A DNA stretch of 64,000 bases, from positions 8,990,001 through 9,054,000 of the forward strand of contig NC_092365.1 of NCBI RefSeq assembly GCF_030848805.1, written 5' to 3'. Numbering within the stretch: the first letter of the stretch is position 1; each line of letters starts with the position of its first letter. Below, one piece after another: positions 1 to 11,699 of this stretch. The stretch is from Temnothorax longispinosus. Its lineage: Eukaryota; Arthropoda; Insecta; Hymenoptera; Formicidae. A model generated the notes under the pieces. The model saw only the letters and a program-made list of their open reading frames with translations, made no database searches and was not told the DNA's origin. A program made the position numbers and the translations under genes.

Positions 1-230
1 AAAAGTTCAGGGATTGAAACCGAGATAGCATCATGAATTAGAGAGAACTGATTCCAATCATCTTTGAGGTCTGACAGCCGATTGTGAATACGTTGATTGG
101 TGACGTTAGTCGAGCCAATCCTTACCAAGTTATTATAAGAATCAGTTATTGATTTACTGAGCGCTAAAAGCTGCTCTATCTTACTAATGATATGTTCAAT
201 CTTTATGATTATAATCGTATGAAAAATTTC
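1..230 (-). pseudogene. BEL/Pao-like retrotransposon gag fragment (runs off window start)
   Basis: Read on the minus strand, 1-215 gives about 70 open codons. They contain an alpha-helical segment with IEQLLALSKSITDSYNNLV and RIHNRLSDLKDDWNQFSLIH, which resembles the N-terminal helical part of BEL/Pao gag proteins. Upstream on the same strand (about 370-395) lies TGGTCCTTCGAGCCGG. A similar motif recurs in leader-like blocks near 52.87 kb and 58.72 kb, so leader then gag is the order expected of an LTR element reading leftward. I see no start codon in frame, so this copy is probably defective. The family assignment rests on resemblance only. Confidence 0.45.
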
Positions 231-1543
231 ACGAGGAAAGAAAACGATTTTGCAAACTGCACTGTACACAAAGTTTTGTTTCTATGTTACTTCGTGCCTT
301 CCTTCACACCATATGACTGTATTTCAGTATTTTATTACTTTCACTTTAAATCTTTATATTAACTGATTTCCGTGTATCCGGCTCGAAGGACCAAAAAATG
401 TACACAACCCGTATAGATCGTGGGCTATGGCGGTGAAGGAAACACTGAGTTTTAATTGTTGACAAAATAAAATATATTTAGAGAATATAGCAGGATAATT
501 TTAAATCATATTCATAAACCATTATGGCAAAATTCAATAATCACATGAATCAAGAAATAATATACAATTCGCATTGTAATAGTCCGTTCAATGAAAGGAA
601 TATAAACATTAGTTGAACGTATGATCTCGTTTGAAACTTGAAACGTAAAATAATAATATATATTACAAGGTAATTATAAAGAAAGAATTAATATGATATG
701 ATAGCTTTGAATGTATCTTTAAATTATTTAATCACTGAAAAGACTATTAGACATGACAAAATATCCCTGCTTAAAAAGGCCGGTAGAAAACGATTAAATA
801 TCATAAGTATTCTCGAAAAATTGTATCGTAATCTATCTGGCCTATGTGATGCAGTTTTCTTCTCCAAAGAGCATTTATCGTAATGAATATAATTCTATTG
901 TAGATATTCCTTAATGTCAACAAAACAATAGAAGACGTATCATATGGTATAATAACTTTCACCATTTATTATTTTTAATCCTACGAACACGAGAACAATT
1001 AAATACAAACTTAATATCATTTAACGATACACATATTCTACGAATGCTAACGTTTCTATACCACAGCCATTTAATAATATTCAATAATATTCTATCAGAA
1101 TACGGTCTAACTGTGATAACTACGTAAATCAATCCGAAATTCACGATAAGATCTATCGTTTCTTGTGTGAGTATTGTCACAGAGGTTTTGTAGTTTCTAT
1201 TCAGATCCTCGATTTCGCGAAGCAATCATTGTCTATGAAATCTATCCGCAGAGATTTTATACTCTTTTATCTGGATAATAATAAATTAGCTTTATAATAA
1301 ATTACTACATTTTTTTTATAACATTCTATCAGAAGACTCAGAAACATAGATATTCATGTGAATCAATTTGATCGTCACAATAAAGTATATCATGCTTTAT
1401 ATGAATTCTATCGTATACATGTTCTATATCCTATTGCGTTTCCTGCACTCGCGTAGTTATCATATTATATACGAATCGACCTACAGAGATTCTATCGTTT
1501 TCTACCCGGACAATGCTACGCTCGTTTCTATAACGTTTTCCGG
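231..1543. other. AT-rich sequence without a recognised gene
   Basis: Apart from the leader-like motif near 370-395 described with the gag fragment, I recognise no domain, RNA gene or repeat here. The open frames present are short, start without context and match nothing I know. Confidence 0.5.
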
Positions 1544-2043
1544 NNNNNNNNNNNNNNNNNNNNNNNNNNNNNNNNNNNNNNNNNNNNNNNNNNNNNNNNN
1601 NNNNNNNNNNNNNNNNNNNNNNNNNNNNNNNNNNNNNNNNNNNNNNNNNNNNNNNNNNNNNNNNNNNNNNNNNNNNNNNNNNNNNNNNNNNNNNNNNNNN
1701 NNNNNNNNNNNNNNNNNNNNNNNNNNNNNNNNNNNNNNNNNNNNNNNNNNNNNNNNNNNNNNNNNNNNNNNNNNNNNNNNNNNNNNNNNNNNNNNNNNNN
1801 NNNNNNNNNNNNNNNNNNNNNNNNNNNNNNNNNNNNNNNNNNNNNNNNNNNNNNNNNNNNNNNNNNNNNNNNNNNNNNNNNNNNNNNNNNNNNNNNNNNN
1901 NNNNNNNNNNNNNNNNNNNNNNNNNNNNNNNNNNNNNNNNNNNNNNNNNNNNNNNNNNNNNNNNNNNNNNNNNNNNNNNNNNNNNNNNNNNNNNNNNNNN
2001 NNNNNNNNNNNNNNNNNNNNNNNNNNNNNNNNNNNNNNNNNNN
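1544..2043. other. assembly gap (500 N)
   Basis: An unbroken run of exactly 500 N, the usual placeholder for a gap of unknown size. Any reading frame drawn across it is an artefact. Confidence 1.
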
Positions 2044-2095
2044 CGGTGGAGTATTTTAATAACTTAAACGTTCTCTAAACCACTGAGACATTCAC

Positions 2096-2491
2096 CTTTC
2101 TTCATTATAACACTCCGACGATGGTCAGATCCATCCCAATAACTGAATGTGATCTCAATTTCTTCTTCCTTCAACGCGTTCTGCTTTCTAGCCCATTCTT
2201 GTCTCAATTCTTCCCTAAGTTTATTTTCCTCCTTGTCCCTTTCCCTACTGGCAAAAAACATGTATCTACATCTGGATTTTTCTAAATCTTCTTAATCGCA
2301 GGGCCATCAGATTGCACATTTTCTGACTGCGGGGATTTTTCGGCATTGTATTCGTCAGAAGACATCTCAGCTTCATCTTCGTCTTCGTCCAGATTAAAAT
2401 ACAAAGCTTGAATCTGTCTCTTCTGTTTGTTCTTTTCTGTCTGCTTCGCCGCTAGTGCTCTTTCCTTTTCCTGCTCTTTTTCACGTTCCTT
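2096..2491 (-). pseudogene. FAM50/XAP5 family gene fragment, broken
   Basis: On the minus strand this encodes a charged segment KEREKEQEKERALAAKQ, an acidic LYFNLDEDEDEAE stretch, then [21 protein letters not shown] and [18 protein letters not shown]. The last motif is the hallmark of FAM50/XAP5, a conserved nuclear protein linked to splicing. Two lesions are visible: an in-frame TAG just before KNPDVDT (about 2273) and a one-base loss just after FLP (about 2247). The block starts after an acceptor-like TAG (2492-2494) and ends at a possible donor, GTGAAT (2090-2095), so it looks like a genomic copy rather than a processed one. The rest of the gene is not visible; the adjacent N gap may hide some of it. 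The family call is firm; whether the gene is dead or misassembled is not. Confidence 0.8.
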
Positions 2492-2794
2492 CTATCAAAG
2501 CATAAAATACACGTACAAAAATACAAATTATGAGATAATCAGGATCATAAGAAGATTGTAAGAAATTACTTGTAGGTATCAGGATTCGTGAATGTTCGCT
2601 CAATTTAACGGCGGATTTTCTCTTGCATTCCGCGTGACCGACGGTACATGCACATTTCGTGGCACCTAGCCTTAGCATCTTTGTGATATCGTCATCATGC
2701 ATTAGGATTTTCTTCGTATCCTATCTTCTGAAGAAGCCCATCGAAAATTCTTGATATGTATGACTAGATGACATTCAGAGCACTAGGCAGAAAT

Positions 2795-2796
<2 letters not shown>

Positions 2797-2853
<57 letters not shown>
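2797..2853. repeat. (CA)n-(TA)n microsatellite
   Basis: Alternating CA units run directly into about 20 TA units. Confidence 0.95.
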
Positions 2854-2856
<3 letters not shown>

Positions 2857-3059
2857 CGGCAAACCGCATATATAACATCGTGTTATTTTTATAACCTATT
2901 TACGCAAACGTTACTTCTGTATAGTAACTTACGATACGATAATTCCTCCGCGTAAACGGGAGATTTTATAGTAACTATTATGATCGGAAATCAAGAGCCA
3001 CCGTTGAAAGTAGTGAAGGTTACGTTTCTCTGATTGAGAGACGACGACGTATTTTAATA

Positions 3060-3940
3060 TGAATTACTGTAAGTTACTACAGGTGTACTCACTCGCGTAA
3101 ACATATAGTTCAACAACTTTTACAAGACAGCATATACGTACGTGTGCAATTTTGGATATACCTTCCTTCTTTTAAAGATCTCCTCGACATCAGCTCTCTG
3201 TGGTTAATACTTTAAATATTTCTTACTACGTTTACGCGAGCGTTACTTCTGTAGTAAACTCACGATAATTCCTTCGCGTAAACAAAATTTTCCTTCGCGT
3301 AAACGGGATTTTGTAGTAACTTACAATAATTTACTCCGCGTAAACGAGTGAATTATCGTAAGTTACTACAGAAGTAATGCTCGCGTAAACATACAGTTTG
3401 ACAACTTTTACAAGGCAGCATATACGTACGTGTTTGTACGATTTTGTAGATACACCTTCCTTCTTAAAGATCTCTCGGCATCAGCTCTCTACGGTCAATA
3501 CTTATACATATTTCACTATCTGTCACGACGCGGCAACGGTCACGACTATCACACACTTACACTTATCCTTTTCTAGGTTGTAAAACACTGTCACGCACTG
3601 CGACAGTGCACGAGTGCACTCTCGTGTCAAAAATGGGAAAGTGACACACCAGCCGCCATTTTTGTCCGACGTGGACGTTTCTTAAAAAAAAATTTTCCAC
3701 ATTTGGACTTTGCATCGCAATATCTTCGCTCGTAGGGCACGTAACGGAAAAAAAACTCTTATTTATAAATCAAACCCCAAGCTATCGATCGAACCTACTT
3801 AGAAATTAATCCGTTCACTCGTTATTGAGATCTCAAAATCTCGGATACTCGCAACTCATGCGTTCGCGTAAAAGAGTCACGGTGCGTCTCGCTTCGCGCG
3901 TACTTGGCGCGAGACACTACCGTGTCTCTTGATAGTGTAT
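3060..3940. repeat. dispersed repeat, copy 1 (paralogous to 7070-8370)
   Basis: This block contains motifs that recur about 4.4 kb downstream: the TTACGATAATTCC / CGCGTAAACGGG motif, the CATCAGCTCTCT motif, CTCGTAGGGCACGTA, AAGCTATCGATC, and a shared terminal segment ending CTACCGTGTCTCTTGAT. The interval 3688-3935 aligns by eye over about 250 bases with 8110-8369 with moderate divergence. Internal sub-repeats (2930-3110 against 3250-3420) show earlier local duplication. I see no coding sequence or terminal inverted repeats, so the class is unknown. Confidence 0.8.
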
Positions 3941-3941
3941 A

Positions 3942-4205
3942 TGTTGTTACCTCGAAAAAAAAAACAGTGGTAGTATTATACCTTAAAAAAATCTAAGTAA
4001 CAAGTGGTAGACGTAATCTTTGTATCTCGAAAAATCTCGAAAAAACCTAAGCAGTAGTATCTTTACCTCGAAAAAAAAAATAAAGTGATAGTATTATCAT
4101 ACCTCGAAAAAACCCAAGTAACAAGTGGTAGACGTAATCTTTGTATCTCAAAAAAACTCGAAAAAACCTAAGCAGTAGTATTTTTATTTCTAAAAAATTA
4201 TAACA
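3942..4205. repeat. tandem repeat, about 125-bp unit, two copies
   Basis: Two adjacent units each carry ACCTCGAAAAAA, GTGGTAGACGTAATCTTTGT and CCTAAGCAGTAGTAT. A third partial copy lies near 4655-4720. Confidence 0.8.
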
Positions 4206-5418
4206 CAAGTGATACACATCACAAAATTACGTTACTTTATCAAAAATGAGTCGTGCTTCAAATGATCTATTACAATTACAAAAAAGAAATGATATCTCTT
4301 TTTAAATTACAGCGCCAACTACAGACAGAACATACACTGAGATGAAAAATTTGTCAATCCCAAGAAATATTTAGTCCGATACGTTCAACACCCATATCAC
4401 TCGCTCGCACATGCACACCGCGCTGACCTAATTTTGAAGTCTAGCTAGCAGCGACAAGTTTTTTGACAAGAAAAATTTATGTATTTTAATAAAATATTTT
4501 AATTTTGTACTATTACCTCTGTAATTCTTTGCGATGCGATTAAATCTTTTAAAATACATATATAAACTTTGTATTTAAATACCTTGTATTCCCTTGTTGG
4601 GTTTAAATATTTTAATAAAATATTTGTATTTTGTATTGTTACCTCTCTAATTTTTCACCTCGAAAAAACCTAAGTAACAAGTGGTAGACCGTAATCTTTG
4701 TATCTCGAAAAATACACTGAAAAAAAAAATTGTTAATCCCAAGAAATATTTAGTTCGATATGTTCAACTAAACATTTTAGTTAGCTAACTAAATATTAGT
4801 TGTTTCAACAATTTATTTCGTATTTTTAATCAAGAATTCAAACAACTAAATCTTTTCTTCGCGCTCGTAAATTCTATCGTTTGCATCGCTCTAAGAAACG
4901 GTATGCAACACATCAGCATCCGCATATTAATAACCGCGTTAATTAAATGCACGCGAGTAGAAGGCTTTAAACACGTCGGTACGCCTATATAGTTCGAGCC
5001 TCTGGCGCCGCCTTCGCCGCGAGTATTTTGCTGCGTAATTACAACGGTGCTTGATATTGTTTCGTTTTCACGCTGCTCTTTTTTTCCTCGCGTCCGATTT
5101 TACGCAATTCCGGTGTTACGGGAAATGCACTACAACCTTGGCGATTAATGACGAAAATAAAAGTGATGAATACGGCCGATTTTTATATTGCGCTTGAAGA
5201 GACCTCGCTATTATTCATATCGTTTCGACTACACCGTTTAAATATATTACTGTACATTTTAAGTATATCACGGATCAAACACAAGTACGATCATTCAAAT
5301 CTACATACGCAATAAAGCTGATGTAATCTATCATCAAAGCTTGGATAATCAGGTTTATCTCGCTCTCTTTTTTCTATTTCTGTTTCTCACTCTGTTATCA
5401 CACAATCCCACAAACACG

Positions 5419-5422
<4 letters not shown>
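4206..5422. other. AT-rich non-coding stretch
   Basis: This stretch contains fragments related to the preceding repeat (TCCCAAGAAATATTTAGT occurs near 4360 and 4735). Nothing codes recognisably. Confidence 0.4.
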
Positions 5423-5461
<39 letters not shown>

Positions 5462-5466
<5 letters not shown>

Positions 5467-5683
5467 GGTCTAGAGGTATGTTCCGGGACTGTTTACGTTT
5501 TTTGAAATGTACAGTCCTGGAATATAACGCATATATATGTAATCAGATTCAAAAAATTGTCCCGAAACGTGCCGTAGGACATGAATTTTTTCCAGGACAG
5601 TCCTGGAAACTGCCAAATGTCCTGGAATATACCGATGTAAAAAAATAAAAGTCCCGGAACATACTTCCGGACCTACATATATA
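5462..5683. mobile_element. MITE with terminal inverted repeats inside a TA microsatellite
   Basis: The left end TATGTAGGTCTAGAGGTATG is followed by TTCCGGGACTG. The right end near 5653-5683 is its imperfect inverse complement. Inner copies of CAGTCCTGGAA and CCAGGAC add further dyads. The element is about 220 bp, does not code, and sits inside TA dinucleotides, consistent with a TA target as used by Tc1/mariner-type elements. The target duplication cannot be resolved within the microsatellite. Confidence 0.75.
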
Positions 5684-6239
5684 TATATATATATATATAT
5701 AGAGGAAGTTCTCTGAATTCCATACACCTTGATTTGCGAGGTATCGTTTGACTAACCATAAGATTAGTGTGCGTTAACGTGATATTATTACCTGTGAAAA
5801 ATTCACGGACATTTCTTAAGAATTCTTAAAAGTCCTTAAGAAAAGTCTCGCAAATGATAACATAAATAATTATAATCCGTAAGTAAATAATAATCCGAGA
5901 ATGAATTGCCTCCTCAACCACGGCAGGCCTACTTGCGTTTCTTTCTTGAGATTAAATTTCTCTTGCGCATGTACGATGTTATAATCATTAAAAGTTTAAC
6001 TCCATTAACGACTTGTGTGCCTCTTCGAAGAAATCGTATTTTGCACTTCATGAAAAGAAAGTCAGCGTTATTACAAGGATGATTATTGACAAGGACGCAA
6101 CGAAGGACGAGCCTGCAAAAACGTAAAAAATGCATTAAAAGCAAGAATTTGCGAGTAAGAGCGAATAAAATCGAAATGCATCTTCCATAAATAATTATTA
6201 ATTTCCTCTTTTTAGATGAGATGCGTGTTATACATCGGT
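5684..6239. other. no recognised gene
   Basis: The TA run ends at about 5700. The remainder holds short open frames without domain signatures. Confidence 0.4.
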
Positions 6240-6241
6240 TT

Positions 6242-6804
6242 TCACGTACCGGCGCTCACGCACTTGTTCTCGCTTAAGATGTAATTGTTGGCGCACGTGC
6301 ATGTGTTAAAGTTACACGTCACAGACTTAATCGACGGATCGTTCTCGTAATCTTCGGCCTAGTAACACTCGTAATTGTTCGCGCACTCATCGCCGATCGC
6401 TGCAAAACGATGAAAACGATTAATTGTTATCTCTTATGACGTGGTGCGGAGAAAGAGATTTTTGGAATTGGATTTTTTAAAACATGACGCGATGATTCTA
6501 CGGGAGAACTATCGGTTGAAAACTCTCGAGTATCTTTGTTGGAAAAACATCTTGTCAGCTCGTGTTTGTAATGAAAATTCTGCTCGCACTGGCACATATT
6601 GTCGACGCAAGTTGAAAACTCGAACGTTGCCGTGCACTGTATTGACTCCGTGCATTCGTCCCGGATCTTTTTGGCGGCCGCCAAACACTTCTTGCCGTCC
6701 ATATTCAGCACCGTCTCAGCCGCGCATCCGCATGTCATGTTATCCGTGCAGATAGCACCCTCCACATGCGAGCATTCCTGGTTTTTCGTGCATGTACTCT
6801 GCAA
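6242..6804 (-). pseudogene. cysteine-rich EB-module protein fragment (two exons)
   Basis: The minus-strand exon beginning after a TTTGCAG acceptor near 6797 encodes two cysteine modules: CTKNQECSHVEGAICTDNMT followed by CGCAAE, then CTESIQC through CVDNMCQCEQNF. A second exon after another TTTTGCAG acceptor (about 6403) encodes IGDECANNYECY through CNFNTCTCANNYILSENKC. The C-x5-C spacing and repeated C-x-C-x5-7-Y/F pattern match EB modules, which occur in secreted and membrane proteins of insects and nematodes. The second exon has an in-frame TAG (about 6360) directly after NNYECY. No signal peptide or transmembrane segment is visible. The exon may belong to a larger gene beyond view; one stop makes a decayed copy more likely. 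Confidence 0.6.
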
Positions 6805-7069
6805 ACGTGATTACACTTAGAAAAAATCAAATAATACTGCTACAATATGACATCTGCAAGTGGTTTTGCAAAGTCGTGAAAAAAAAGTTATGAGAAAATG
6901 GTACTCAAAATTATGAAAATATGGTCAAGATAAAAAATGTGCTGTAATTTAATAGTATACGTATATACTGCAATAGTATAGAAATTATTAGTCGAATTAT
7001 TTTGATACAGCTGGATGTTAAAGATTAAAACTGGAAAAGAATAAAAAATAAATTGAACCGATAATAATA

Positions 7070-7131
7070 ACTTACGATAATTCCTTCGCGCGTAAACGGG
7101 ATTGATCTCTTCGGCATCAGCTCCCTGCCGT

Positions 7132-7173
<42 letters not shown>

Positions 7174-8370
7174 GTGAACAGGCTCCTTGATCTCCTCGGT
7201 ATCAGCTCTCTGCTGTCAATATATAATACCTCTACAAAGTAAAAATGTATTGTATAATCAGAATACTAGCAACGTGCACAACTTCATTTGAGGTTATAAT
7301 TGAGGGTACAACATTCATCGCACGATACTGTTATAATTGTAAATCGGAAACGTACCTCGAGTCCAGCTCTTCTGCGATCAACGAAGTCGGGATCGAACGT
7401 GTCAGTCGTCACTTTCTGCCAAGCGTAGAGAACCTTCTTTTCCGGCAGCGGTGGTAACACGATGTAGGGATACGAAATCTCCAGATAAGCACGAAGCAAT
7501 TCAATTCAGTATATCGCCGGCACGATTACGGTGTTACTGCCGTTTCGCGTACGCGCGTATGCGCGCGTTGTCGCACCTTATACCTCGCGACAGCGTGCGG
7601 CTCGTGCAAACGTTAACGCGCGGCCGCAATCGCGCGGCAGAAACGCCTCGTGTGAACAGGCTCCTTGATCTCACAATCAGTATCAGCTCCCTGCCGTCAA
7701 TATAAAAAATAATATAATAGGTTAAACCTGTATGTATAAACACTCACGTAAACGTAGTGAGTAAACAGTAAATAAAATAAGTATAACAGTAATATATAGA
7801 ATAAGATAATTATAGGATAATTACATAAAACAATTACCTTGAATTAATCGTCGCGTCGCGTAAAGAGTCACGGTCGGTCTCGCTCCGCGCGTACTACCGC
7901 GTCTCTCGATCGAGATAGGTTAATAATTGATAACTGAACTGACTGTGACTCTGTGACAGGCGTAACAGCGCGCTAAACGCACTATCTGCACTCGCGCAGC
8001 ACACACACGCGCCCTGGTGTCGAAAAAGTGAAAAGGACGCGACTGCAGCCAATGAAATGATGGCATGGCATGAGAGACGTCGGCGTTAGGAAGGAGGAGG
8101 AGGAGTATCTTAATAAAAAATTTTCACATTTCGACTTTGCGTCGCAATATCTCCGCTCGTAGGGCACGTAGCGGAATATTATAAGAGAACCCCCCCCCCC
8201 CCAAATCGACCCAAGCTATCGATCAAGCCTACTTAAAACTTGATCCGTTCACTCGTTATATGAGATCTCAACATCTCGAGTATTTGCAAATCGTCGCGTC
8301 GCGTAAAAGAGTCACGGTCGGTCTCGCTCCGCGTGTACTTGGCGCGAGACACTACCGTGTCTCTTGATTA
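7070..8370. repeat. dispersed repeat, copy 2 (paralogous to 3060-3940)
   Basis: This block shares the motifs listed for copy 1. It also contains a tandem motif around TGAACAGGCTCCTTGATCTC with CAGCTCCCTGCCGTCAATAT (7110-7140, 7185-7220, 7655-7705) and TA microsatellites. The homology to copy 1 ends at TCTCTTGAT (about 8369), exactly where Helentron sequence begins. Open frames here are not convincing genes. Confidence 0.75.
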
Positions 8371-10450
8371 ACACTTCTCCGCAAAAAGAGCGTGTACGTA
8401 TGTTGAAAAACCAAAAACATTTAAAAAAAATTACCGAGGATTCAACGGATATCTATTATAAAAACATTATCGAAAAGTACGAGAATCGAAATTATTCTAA
8501 ATATCCTGAGGTTTGTCTTGCAGATTTTGCGGCGAACTTAGAACATAAAAATTATAAAAATGAAAGTGATAGCGATGATTATTATAATGAAGACGGTGAA
8601 ATTAAACAACGAAATAAATTGAAAATTATTAGATTTAATCGATATAAAATGCAACAAGATTGATATAATTATTTCAGAAAACAGGTTTTATTATTTTTAC
8701 CATGGAAAAATGAATTAAACGATGTAGAGACACAAGATTGTGAGCGAATTTACATAAAAAATATTCAAAAAATAGAAAAGAATAGAAAGAAATATTCAGT
8801 TATAGGTGATGCAGAAATTAACAATGCATTAGATCAAGCACAAAAAGATCAGCAAGATATTGAAGATGAAAAAATAGAATCTTTTATAAAAACAAATGTA
8901 GAAAAGGAGCAAGAGGTAGATATATTTACTCAAACTGGTATTGCAGATGGCTTAAATAAAAATAAAAAGAAAATAAGTAGTCCATCTAAAGTTACAAAAG
9001 AAGAAATGATGAATATACTTTGCGAATTAAATGATAAACAACGAGAAATTACAATGCATGTTTTACATTGTTTCAAGAATAGAAAGTTACCAATTAGACT
9101 ATTTTTAAGCGGATCTGCTGGTGTGGAAAAAAGCAAAGTGATTAATGCGATTTATCAGGTATTGCTGCATTACTTTGATGATATGCCTGGTAAAAATAAT
9201 AATAAAGTGAAAGTATTATTATGTGCACCCTCTGGCAAAGCAGCATTTTTAATAGGTGGAACAACGTTACACACAGATTTTGCTTTGCCAGTAACACAAT
9301 ACGGAGGACAAATGCCAGAATTGTCAGAAGATGTGGCTAATACTATACGAGAGAATTTATTTGGATTAAAATTATTAATTATAGACGAAATATCGATGGT
9401 GGGTAGTACGATGTTTAGTCGAATTGATACACGATTAAGACAAATAATGGGTCGAGACAGAAGCTTTGGTCGGGTTTCTGTTTTGATGGTAGGAGATCTT
9501 TATCAATTACCACCGGTTATGGAGACTTCGATATATCTCCCATCTAAATCAAGCATGTTAAGCGTTTTTTCAGAAAATGTATTATGGAGCAAATTTGAAT
9601 TATTTGAATTAACGGAAATAATGAGACAAAAAGAAGATAAAAATTTTATTGAAGCACTTAACAATCTTGCGAGAGGAATAATGTCTGAAAACAATATTGA
9701 TCTAATAAGATCAAGAGAAACGACAGAAGATAACATCCCTATAGACGCCGTTAGGTTATATGCTGACAATCGTTCGGTGGATATTTATAATAAATTGAAG
9801 ATAGATTTAAAAGATGGAATCGTTTATGAATTTAAAGCAATAGACTCAATTTTAGGAAAAGTAAATAGTAAAACAAGAAATAAACTGTTAACATCATTAA
9901 AAAATAAAAAAAGAACAGCATGCAGTGGTTTAGATTCTAAAATCACATTAAAAATTGGAATCAACTATATGATAACCAATAATGTAGATATTGGAGATAG
10001 CCTAGTTAATGGAGCCTCTGGAAGTTTGAAGTATATAACATTTAAACCAGGTACCATATAACCAGTTAAAATATAGCTAGATTTTCATAATAATAAGGTT
10101 GGTGTTGAGCAAAGACGGCCATACATAAAGTATATGAGTAAAAATTGTATGGAAATGTGTTTAGTTCCTTTATCACGAATTTCTGTCATATTGAATGTTA
10201 ATAATAAAATGGGATAGAATGATAGAACCAAATTATAAGAGAACAATTCCCAATTACGCCTGCTGAAGCTTTGACAATTCATAAAAGTCAAGGCCAAACT
10301 TATGAGAAAGTATGCATTGATCTGAGAAGTAATTATCGTATGACGAGATCAATGCTGTACGTAGCACTAAGTAGAGTAACTAAAATATCAAATTTATACA
10401 TTTTGGGTCGTTTTATACCTCTAAAAAAACCATCCCCAGAAAATTCTTTG
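8370..10450 (+). pseudogene. Helentron RepHel C-terminal half: PIF1-type helicase
   Basis: One frame runs from about 8364 to 10061 with an in-frame TGA at 8661. It carries an upstream linker (FRKQVLLFLPWKNEL), then helicase motifs: a degenerate Walker A (SGSAGVEKSKV, where GKS is expected), CAPSGKAA, Walker B LLIIDEISMV, GDLYQLPPV, and LTEIMRQ. After a TAA at 10059 and a frame change, motif VI appears (LTIHKSQGQTY, then YVALSRVTKI at about 10270-10390). This set and order are those of the PIF1/RecD-like helicase that unwinds DNA in Helitron rolling-circle transposition. The HUH nuclease half is absent: the frame starts abruptly at the edge of the 7070-8370 repeat. The stops, the frameshift and the altered Walker lysine context make the copy non-autonomous. 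Confidence 0.9.
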
Positions 10451-10519
10451 AAATTGGAAATAAAAAGACTTAAACAAAAGAAAATTCTTGAATTAGCGTA
10501 CTCAAAAGTTATAAAAGGA

Positions 10520-11244
10520 AATATAATAAAAATTATATACCAGAACGTACGATCTTTGAATAAAAATATTACTAATATAAATTGTGATAAATGGTATAAA
10601 CAAGCTGACCTCTTAATTTTTTCAGAAACACAAACAACAGAAAAAGATAATTTTACATTAGAAGGATTTAATATTATTTTCCGTTCAGATAATTATGACA
10701 AACGATTAACAAGAGGAATAATATGTTTTATAAAAAAAAAACTGAACGGAAATATTAATGGACATATACAAAAAGATGAAACAATAAATGGACAACATCG
10801 ACATATTGATTTAATATACTTCTAACTATAAATAAAGTACATATCATTACAGGTTATAAGTCACCATCAGTAACTAATACAGCATTTACCTATGAATTAA
10901 GTAATATTTTAAGCAAATCATTAGGTAATGAAAAGATTGTAATAGGTGATTTTAACTACCATTCGTATAATGATGGAGGATTTTTGGAAAAACATTTAGA
11001 AAAATTAAATTTTAAACGTGCCCTTTCAACACACGTTTCAACTACAAATTTTAATACGCAAATTGATGTAATATTTATATCTGATCAAATACTTAATTAC
11101 ACTGCTGGAGTATACGAAACTTTTTTCTCAGACCATAAACCTATTTTTATTGGATTAAACGAGCAAAGTGAGATACTAATAACAAGTGTGAAGACTTTAT
11201 TTGAAGAAAATTTTCTTTCTAATAAGGATAATAAATATAATTAA
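10520..11244 (+). pseudogene. Helentron C-terminal AP-type endonuclease domain
   Basis: Downstream of helicase motif VI the same frame continues with IIYQNVRSLNKN and ADLLIFSETQ, the N-terminal motifs of the exonuclease-endonuclease-phosphatase (EEP) fold. After a frame change near 10822 come HIITGYKSPS, IVIGDFNYHS (catalytic GDFN) and FFSDHKPIFI (catalytic SDH). A helicase fused to an EEP endonuclease is diagnostic of Helentrons (Helitron2), where the domain was acquired from a non-LTR retrotransposon. One frameshift separates the two halves, so no complete enzyme is made. The extreme 3' terminus of the element was not found. Confidence 0.88.
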
Positions 11245-11690
11245 AAAAAACTGTCAATCAACATTAAGTCTTCACATACTAGTGAAAAAAATAAGAATGT
11301 ACCAAAAAAATTGTAACGAACCGCGAAAAATCTCAAAGCCGCATGTAAACGACACGACATACATATTGCTTGCAACACTGATACTGCTGTAAAATTACGC
11401 TTAGAGTAGGTTGCACGTATAGATACTGTATTTTGCGTAGAAATAGGAATTAGTAGATGCACGAATAATAATATTAATATTGTCACCGTTCAATGTTACA
11501 CATGAATAAATGTATATATAATTTACGACTCATGACAGTATTGATATTATTATAATTCGTAGGTTTAAGTAAATCGCATGTTAATAATAGTGTTAAGTAT
11601 TATCAGTATTGTTCTTAAAATTTATTACAGATTATTTAAAGCAACAGTGTAAAATATAACCGCAACAATATAAAGGAACGTGGAAATAAT
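11245..11690. other. no recognised gene
   Basis: AT-rich sequence between the Helentron remnant and the LTR-like block. It may include the Helentron 3' tail. Confidence 0.4.
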
Positions 11691-11699
11691 ATTCGCATA

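Noticed and set aside
1368..2078. Long frame at 1368-2078
   Set aside because: Most of it is the 500-base N gap.
5470..5727. 85-codon frame over the MITE
   Set aside because: It is a chance reading through an inverted-repeat element and a TA microsatellite.
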